NCBI RefSeq assembly: GCF_949987515.2
Contig: NC_082686.1
Coordinates: 49,577,559-49,641,558 of the forward strand
Source of the DNA: Delphinus delphis
Taxonomy: Eukaryota > Chordata > Mammalia > Artiodactyla > Delphinidae
Reading direction: 5' to 3'
DNA: 64,000 nt
The translations under genes were made by a program, and so were the position numbers. This document shows, piece by piece, positions 59,101 through 64,000 of this stretch. The notes beneath the pieces were generated by a model, which saw nothing but the letters and a program-made list of their open reading frames with translations, ran no database searches and was not told where the DNA came from. Within the stretch, counting starts at the first letter, position 1, and every line of letters starts with the position of its first letter.

Positions 59101-60183
59101 GGTCAACTAATCTATGACAGAGGACGCAAAGATACACAATGGAGAAAAGACAGTCTGTTCAGTAAGTGGCGCTGGGAAAACTGGACAGCTACGTGTAAAA
59201 GAATGAAATTAGAGCACTCCCTAACACCATCCACAAAAATAAACTCAAAATGGATTTGAGACCTAAATGTAAGACCGGACAGTATAAAGCTCTTAGAGGA
59301 AAACATAGGCAGAACCCTCTATGACATAAATCCACAGCAAGATCCTTTTGGACCCAACTTATAGAGAAATGGAAATAAAAACAAAAATAAACAAATAGGA
59401 CCTAATGAAACTTCAAAACCTTTTCACAGCAAAGGAAACCATTACCAAGATGAAAAGACAACCCTCAGATTTGGAGAAAATATTTGCATATGAAGCAACT
59501 GACAAAGGATTAATCTCCAAAATTTACAAGCAGCTCATGCAGCTCAACATCAAAAAACAAACAACCCAATCCAGAAATGGGCAGAAGACCGAAACAGACA
59601 TTTCTCCAAAGAAGATATACAGATTGCCAACAAACATATGAAAGAATGCTCAACATTGTTAGTTATTAGAGAAATGCAAATCAAAACTACAATGTGATAT
59701 CATCTCACGCTGGTCAGAATGGCCATCCTCAAAAAATCTAGAAACAATAAATGCTGGAGAGGATGTGGAGAAAAGGGAACCCTCATACACTGTTGGTGGG
59801 AATGTAAATTGATACAGCCACTATGGAGAACAGTATGGAGGTTCCTTAAGAAACAAAAAATAGGACTACCATATGACCCAGCAATCCCACTACTGGGCAT
59901 ATACCCAGAGAAAACCATAATTCAAAAAGAGTCATGTACCACAATGTTCATTGCAGCTCTATTTACAATAGCCAGGTCTTGGAAGCAACCTAAGTATCCA
60001 TTGACAGATGAATGAATAAAGAAGTTGTGGCACATATATACAGTGGAATATTACTCAGCCATTAAAAGAAACAAAATTGAGTTATTTGTAGTGAGGCAGA
60101 TGGACCTAGAGTCCGTCATACAGAGTGAAGTAAGTCAGAAAGAGAAAAACAAATACTGTATGCTAACACATATGTATGGAATC
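56164..60183 (+). pseudogene. L1 copy D ORF2, decayed, catalytic FADD motif deleted, SINE inserted
   Basis: It starts MVVGTYISIITLNMNGLK and is split after about 26 codons by a CHR SINE. Further endonuclease pieces are GDFNTSLTPMD near 56815 and others. Reverse-transcriptase pieces include [17 protein letters not shown] (57790s) and [12 protein letters not shown] (58350s). At 58474-58487 a 5-bp deletion turns FADD into FAD followed by a frameshift, removing the second catalytic aspartate. The C-terminal cysteine region ([19 protein letters not shown]) is open at about 59750, and the frame ends at 60183. Given the recombination proposed for this locus, the distal part may derive from copy C. 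Confidence 0.94.
56228..56467 (+). mobile_element. CHR SINE in the copy D endonuclease region
   Basis: Body 56243-56452 with A-box tggcgcagtgg (56254-56264), B-box ggttcgtgccc (56297-56307) and a pure A-tail. Target duplication aaagacaca[g/a]gattg lies at 56228-56242 and 56453-56467, 15 bp with one mismatch. Confidence 0.97.
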
Positions 60184-60566
60184 TAAAAAAAAAAAAAAGG
60201 TCCTGAAGAACCTAGGGGCAAAATGGGAATAAAGATGCAGACCTCCTAGAGATTGGACTTGAGGACACGGAGAGGGGGAAGGGTAAACTAGGAGAAAGTG
60301 GGAGAGTGGTAGTGTATATATGCGCATATATTCACTATGAAATGTAAAACAGATAGCTACTGTGAAGCAGTCGCTTAGCACAGGGAGATCAGCTTGTTGC
60401 TTTGTGACCAGCTAGAAGGGTGGGATATGGAGGGTGGGAGGGAGGGAGATGCAAGAGGGAAGAGTTATGGGGATATATGTATATGTATAACTGATTCATT
60501 TTGTTATAAAGCAGAAACTAACACACCATTGTAAAGCAATAGTAATCCAATAAAAATGGTAAAAAA
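60184..60566 (+). other. 3' UTR of the composite L1
   Basis: Type 'aactgattcattttgttata' with AATAAA at 60549-60554 and a short A-rich end. It matches the 3' ends at 12.1 and 19.45 kb, not that of copy B, although copy B shares its 5' UTR type with copy D. Confidence 0.88.
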
Positions 60567-60580
60567 GAATTATTTATATG

Positions 60581-61974
60581 ATCTTTGGAAACAGTGTTAA
60601 TAGATTGGCATGCACCCTGCTTTACTATAGCAATATACCTACTGAGAAGGCTAGAGGCTCATGCCTGCCAATCAGAATACCCTGTTCTATGGAATATGCT
60701 AGAGACACAACTACACAGTATTTAATTTTTAACCCTTGTTTACCCAGATTTTACCCTTCTGAAAGCATTGGGTGTTGCAAACTTACAGTTTATCTTCTAT
60801 CAGTTTATCATTACAGTTTATCTTCTATTAATTTATCCTCCCAATAGGATTTGAATCTGTACACCCTTATTCACAGTAGCAAGACATTTGTATATAATCA
60901 TTTAGATTGGCTACCTCTCTAAAGAGTTGATCAAATGTGGTGTTTATGGTAAGCTTAGCTTTCAGAAGTTTACGTTATACTTACTTTCTCCTCAAATTCT
61001 AGGTAATTTCAACTGACTTGTTATGGTAAAATTTTAAAAATACCTACTACATTCAGCAGTTCTTAAAGAAGAAATTATTTTTACTATAACCCATAGTTTA
61101 AAATGTTTAAAATTTAAAGAGAATACCTAATTAATTCTAGCCATTCTTGAATCCACCACTATAATTCAGAGCCCATTTTTTTCTTTGAAACTTCAAGAAT
61201 TACATTTGTCAAATATTTATGCTGTCAATATGTTTGTTTTGTTTCTGCAATGAGATGATCAACTTGAACAAATTGTACAAGTGTTATCAGAAGTAAGAGC
61301 TCAGTATCAGTTCCATCAAAATGAAAATAATTGTTTTCTGAAGATCTCTTTCAATATTCAAGTGGATAATGCTTAGTAAGTCTACCCTGCAGGTTCTGCC
61401 AAATGTATTTTGGGAGTAAGTCATCTGGAAATGCCATTAAGGTGGAGTCCTCCTCAAATTTAAATTGTTGTCAGCACTCATGTGTAGAGATTGAGAGTTA
61501 CTAAAGTACACTCTTTTAAATTTTCCAGTTAACTTATGATGCAGAACTCTGAGGAATTAATTCTGTTTTAGTTCAGAGCCTTGGGAAGGGCTAAAGCTGC
61601 TTTTTGAGAGAAGGCTGGGTTTTCATCTCAACTGCTGTGCAGCTGGGCAAGAATACAGATAACTTATTCAATATTTATATAAAATATAAATTATTCAATA
61701 TTTATATAAACATAAATCTCATTAACTACACAACCAGTAGCTAAGTCGTAAAGAAATCAGTTCGTTAAAAAAAAAATCCCAAAATGTCTTCACTTCAGAC
61801 ATTTATAAAAACCTCAGTTTTCAAAAGATGTTACATACACTATGCTTTAGCAGGTCATCCGAGATAAACAATTATTTTTCTAAAATTTTTAATCTCCCCT
61901 CTGCTGTAACCCAAATTAGTAGAAAGCTACACAATCCAGTACTCCAAAAGGTTGTCATTTCAGTGATATTTTTT
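60581..61974. other. unassigned AT-rich sequence with two short tandem duplications
   Basis: No gene. Two near-identical units of about 27 bp lie at 60782-60837 (ttacagtttatcttctat...). Two copies of ttattcaatatttatataaa lie at 61665-61684 and 61691-61710. Confidence 0.5.
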
Positions 61975-62125
61975 TCATTTCATTGACTGATTCATTTATT
62001 CATTCCATTAACACTTGTTGATCTCCTACTAGGAGCTCTTTCAGGCATGAGTTGTAAACCTAACAAAGACTCTGAACTTGTGCACCATCTTGAGTGATGT
62101 GGATACCCAGTACTGGATGACAGGA
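61975..62125 (-). repeat. L2 LINE fragment
   Basis: 'tttattcattccattaacac', then 'gttgatctcctactaggagc', is the reverse of the L2 3' end. Diverged. Confidence 0.5.
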
Positions 62126-62714
62126 ACTATAAAAGAATAAAGGAGAGATTAGGTTTTTTGTACTATATTTATTAATATTACCCTGAATGCCAACATGAGG
62201 TTTCTGGAGCAGAGAAGATTTATCACTACTTATTTATAGTAGATAATAATGTGTTGTTTCCCTTGTGCTACAACGTCCTCCCTCCAGGGCAGAGCAGTAA
62301 GAGCCAGATGTTACTCTACACATACTGGGTCTGAATTGTAGGTGAGTAAGCCCTCCTCTTCCCCCAAAAGAAAATGAATATGGACATTGATATAGGAGAG
62401 AGGGGCAGCTGTTTTCCTTCCTCTTTTGAGAGAGCTTCCTTGGAAAAGTAATGGAGAGAATGCTGAGTCCTCACTTTTTGAAATGTCTCCATGGTCCTGG
62501 GTCTCAACTCCCCTTGAAATGTAAACACATACCTCTGGGAAGTAAATCTCTCTGGAGTTCTTATTATTTATTCCACCATAAATTACCTTCTAAGGGTTGC
62601 ATTTTAGCTCAGGTTCGAAGTTTCAGTAAAATTTTCTCAGAAAGCCCTACTGTGCAGAAACAAAAATATTTTCTCAACAGCCCCACAAGAAGGCTATGGG
62701 ATAGAGTGTTTGAT
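62126..62714. other. unassigned sequence
   Basis: Nothing recognised. A 91-codon plus frame (62451-62726) has no known motif and runs into the L2 repeat, so it is not called. Confidence 0.4.
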
Positions 62715-63095
62715 GAGTTCCTTTAGACTGATTTGTCAGCTGTGACCTCTCTGAGGAAGTGATCTGAGCTGAGATCTAAAAGGCAAGAAGGAGTCGGCTG
62801 TGTGAACATCTGTGGAAATGAAACATCTGGCATAAAGATCTTAAGGTGAGAATGAGCTTGGAATGTTTCAGTAACCAAAAGAAAGCCACTGTGGTTGGAA
62901 TATAATGAAGAGAATGAACAGATGTATATTCAGAGCAGTAGAGAGTAGCCAGATCTTACGAGGCTTCATAGAATGTGTAAAGGATTTGGATTTAATTATA
63001 AATATAATAGGAAGCTATGGGAGCGTTTTTGAGCAAGGGGGATGCAGGGAAAACCATGAGGAAGATACTACAATAGTCTAAGGGAAAACAAGAAG
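62715..63095 (-). repeat. L2 LINE fragment
   Basis: Blocks 'gtgacctctctgaggaagtg', 'gctgagatctaaaaggcaag', 'gccactgtggttggaatata' and 'ggatttggatttaattataa' follow the reverse L2 consensus in order. With the piece at 61975 it may be one old insertion. Confidence 0.65.
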
Positions 63096-63144
63096 AGTTT
63101 TGGATTATTTGTTAGTAGTAGATATAGAGAGGTGGGAATTTTAC

Positions 63145-63310
63145 TTATTCAGTCATTTCTTTATTACTTCCCCATTTATCAAATGTACTGGGTGCCTACT
63201 ATGTGCTATGTAGACATGTGCAAAGTTCAAGGGACATCATTGATTGAAAGATTGACATGATTTCTGTCTTCCTGAAATTTATGATGCAGAGAGGCAGAAA
63301 ATACTGTGTT
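63145..63310 (-). repeat. L2 LINE fragment
   Basis: 'actgggtgcctactatgtgc', then 'gatttctgtcttcctgaaat', is the reverse of an L2 3' end. Because it restarts from the 3' end, it is a second insertion next to the previous one. Confidence 0.6.
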
Positions 63311-64000
63311 TGGGATTGTAGGAGATGACATGGAAACAAGGAGGAGCATCTAAACCAGAGTGGGGCAAGGACACATAAAGGAAGTCTGAGTGTTAAGGTT
63401 GTGTTCAGCTGTGTCACAGAAAGTCAGTTGATGTGCTTATTTTATTCTTTTATTTTGCTTTATTTTTCATGTAACATTGAGTCTGGAGGCGGACAGTAAT
63501 CCAGGGTTGTTGTTATGGTGACATGACAGCATAACAACAACCTTAGTGTTGTTGTTAGGCTGTCACCCTTAGTGCAAGGCCGTTGTCCTCATATTTACAA
63601 AAAATGCTACGGCCCTTCTAGATATCACTTTTCAATCTAGGAAGAGAGACAGGGAAAAGATAAAGGGCAAAAGATACATTGACTAGGTTTGCTCAGTCTG
63701 TTAGGAAGACAACGCTCTGAAAAGCCCAACCCTCAACTGTCACGTATACCTCTTTGTTCAGAAGTAGTCACATGCCCATCTGCAGATTCACGGGAGCGTG
63801 GAAAGCTAAGTATTTTTAAGTAGAAACATTACCCACTAAATTAATTTGTATTCATTTAGAAAGGAAGGTGTAATGAATTGATATTTGAGGGCAATTAAAA
63901 ATGTCAGGCACAGGGATGATTTCTATGACTTGAAAGAAAGAAAAATTCTAAGAAGACCATTGAGACACTTACAGAAAAGAAAAAATTCCTGTCATTTAAC
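63311..64000. other. unassigned sequence
   Basis: Nothing recognised. A short 'gttgttgtta'-rich patch lies near 63507-63560. Confidence 0.4.

Larger units (their letters stand above)
51515..60580 (+). mobile_element. composite L1 (copies C and D) flanked by one target-site duplication
   Basis: The left part (51528-54299) is the 5' UTR, ORF1 and first 1.2 kb of ORF2 of copy C. At 54299/54300 it switches abruptly to the 5' UTR of copy D, which runs through its own ORF1 and ORF2 to one 3' UTR ending near 60566. The 13-mer aattattta[g/t]atg flanks the whole 9-kb block at 51515-51527 and 60568-60580 (12 of 13 matching). The part of copy C downstream of the junction is absent as a separate copy. 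I infer that D inserted into C, and that recombination between their homologous ORF2/3' regions then removed one copy of that segment. Confidence 0.85.

Noticed and set aside
1..64000. A previously undescribed multi-gene system in the window
   Set aside because: I looked on both strands for clustered unknown genes, arrays, palindromic origins or conserved non-repeat blocks and saw only repeats, unassigned AT-rich DNA and the two weak coding candidates listed.

Overview
The window is AT-rich vertebrate nuclear DNA made mostly of interspersed repeats. It shows no convincing functional protein-coding gene, no CpG island and no RNA gene. Five tRNA-derived SINEs begin with the 'gggcttccctggtggcgcagtggtt' type head (CHR family). 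CHR SINEs are known from whales and dolphins, hippos and ruminants. Their number here, the absence of any recognisable BovB or Bov-tA repeat, and the L1 types together point to a cetacean genome. This is inference from repeat content, not from a gene.

Layout. 1-4248 is a minus-strand L1 (copy A) whose 3' end lies outside the window. 4249-23715 is mostly old, low-complexity or unrecognised sequence with scattered MIR, L2, Tigger and hAT relics, an ancient L1 3' piece (12853-13895), a young 5'-truncated L1 3' end with exact target-site duplications (11887-12202), and a twin-primed, 5'-inverted L1 (19188-19557). Two weak signs of non-repeat coding sequence lie here: a 128-codon minus-strand reading frame (16984-17370) and a frame-shifted stretch resembling a class C receptor (15764-16032).

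23716-30817 holds a near full-length plus-strand L1 (copy B), with two CHR SINEs inside it. It appears to carry about 0.7 kb of 3'-transduced flank, including another CHR SINE, closed by its own AATAAA, an A-tract and a matching 12-bp target-site duplication. 30818-51514 is again old sequence with LTR relics (32.0-32.5, 37.0-37.6 and possibly 39.2-40.1 kb), DNA-transposon fossils, MIR/L2, L1 3' fragments, a CHR SINE at 45.4 kb and microsatellites.

51515-60580 is a 9-kb composite. The 5' half of one L1 (copy C) runs straight into the 5' end of a second L1 lineage (copy D), and a single 3' end closes the block. Near-identical 13-bp duplications flank the whole structure. The best reading is a nested insertion followed by recombinational loss of one 3' half. 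60581-64000 is old sequence with L2 fragments.

All L1 reading frames are broken by stops, frameshifts or insertions, so none of these copies looks autonomous. I found nothing resembling a new gene system. The notable content is how the retrotransposons were built and rearranged.
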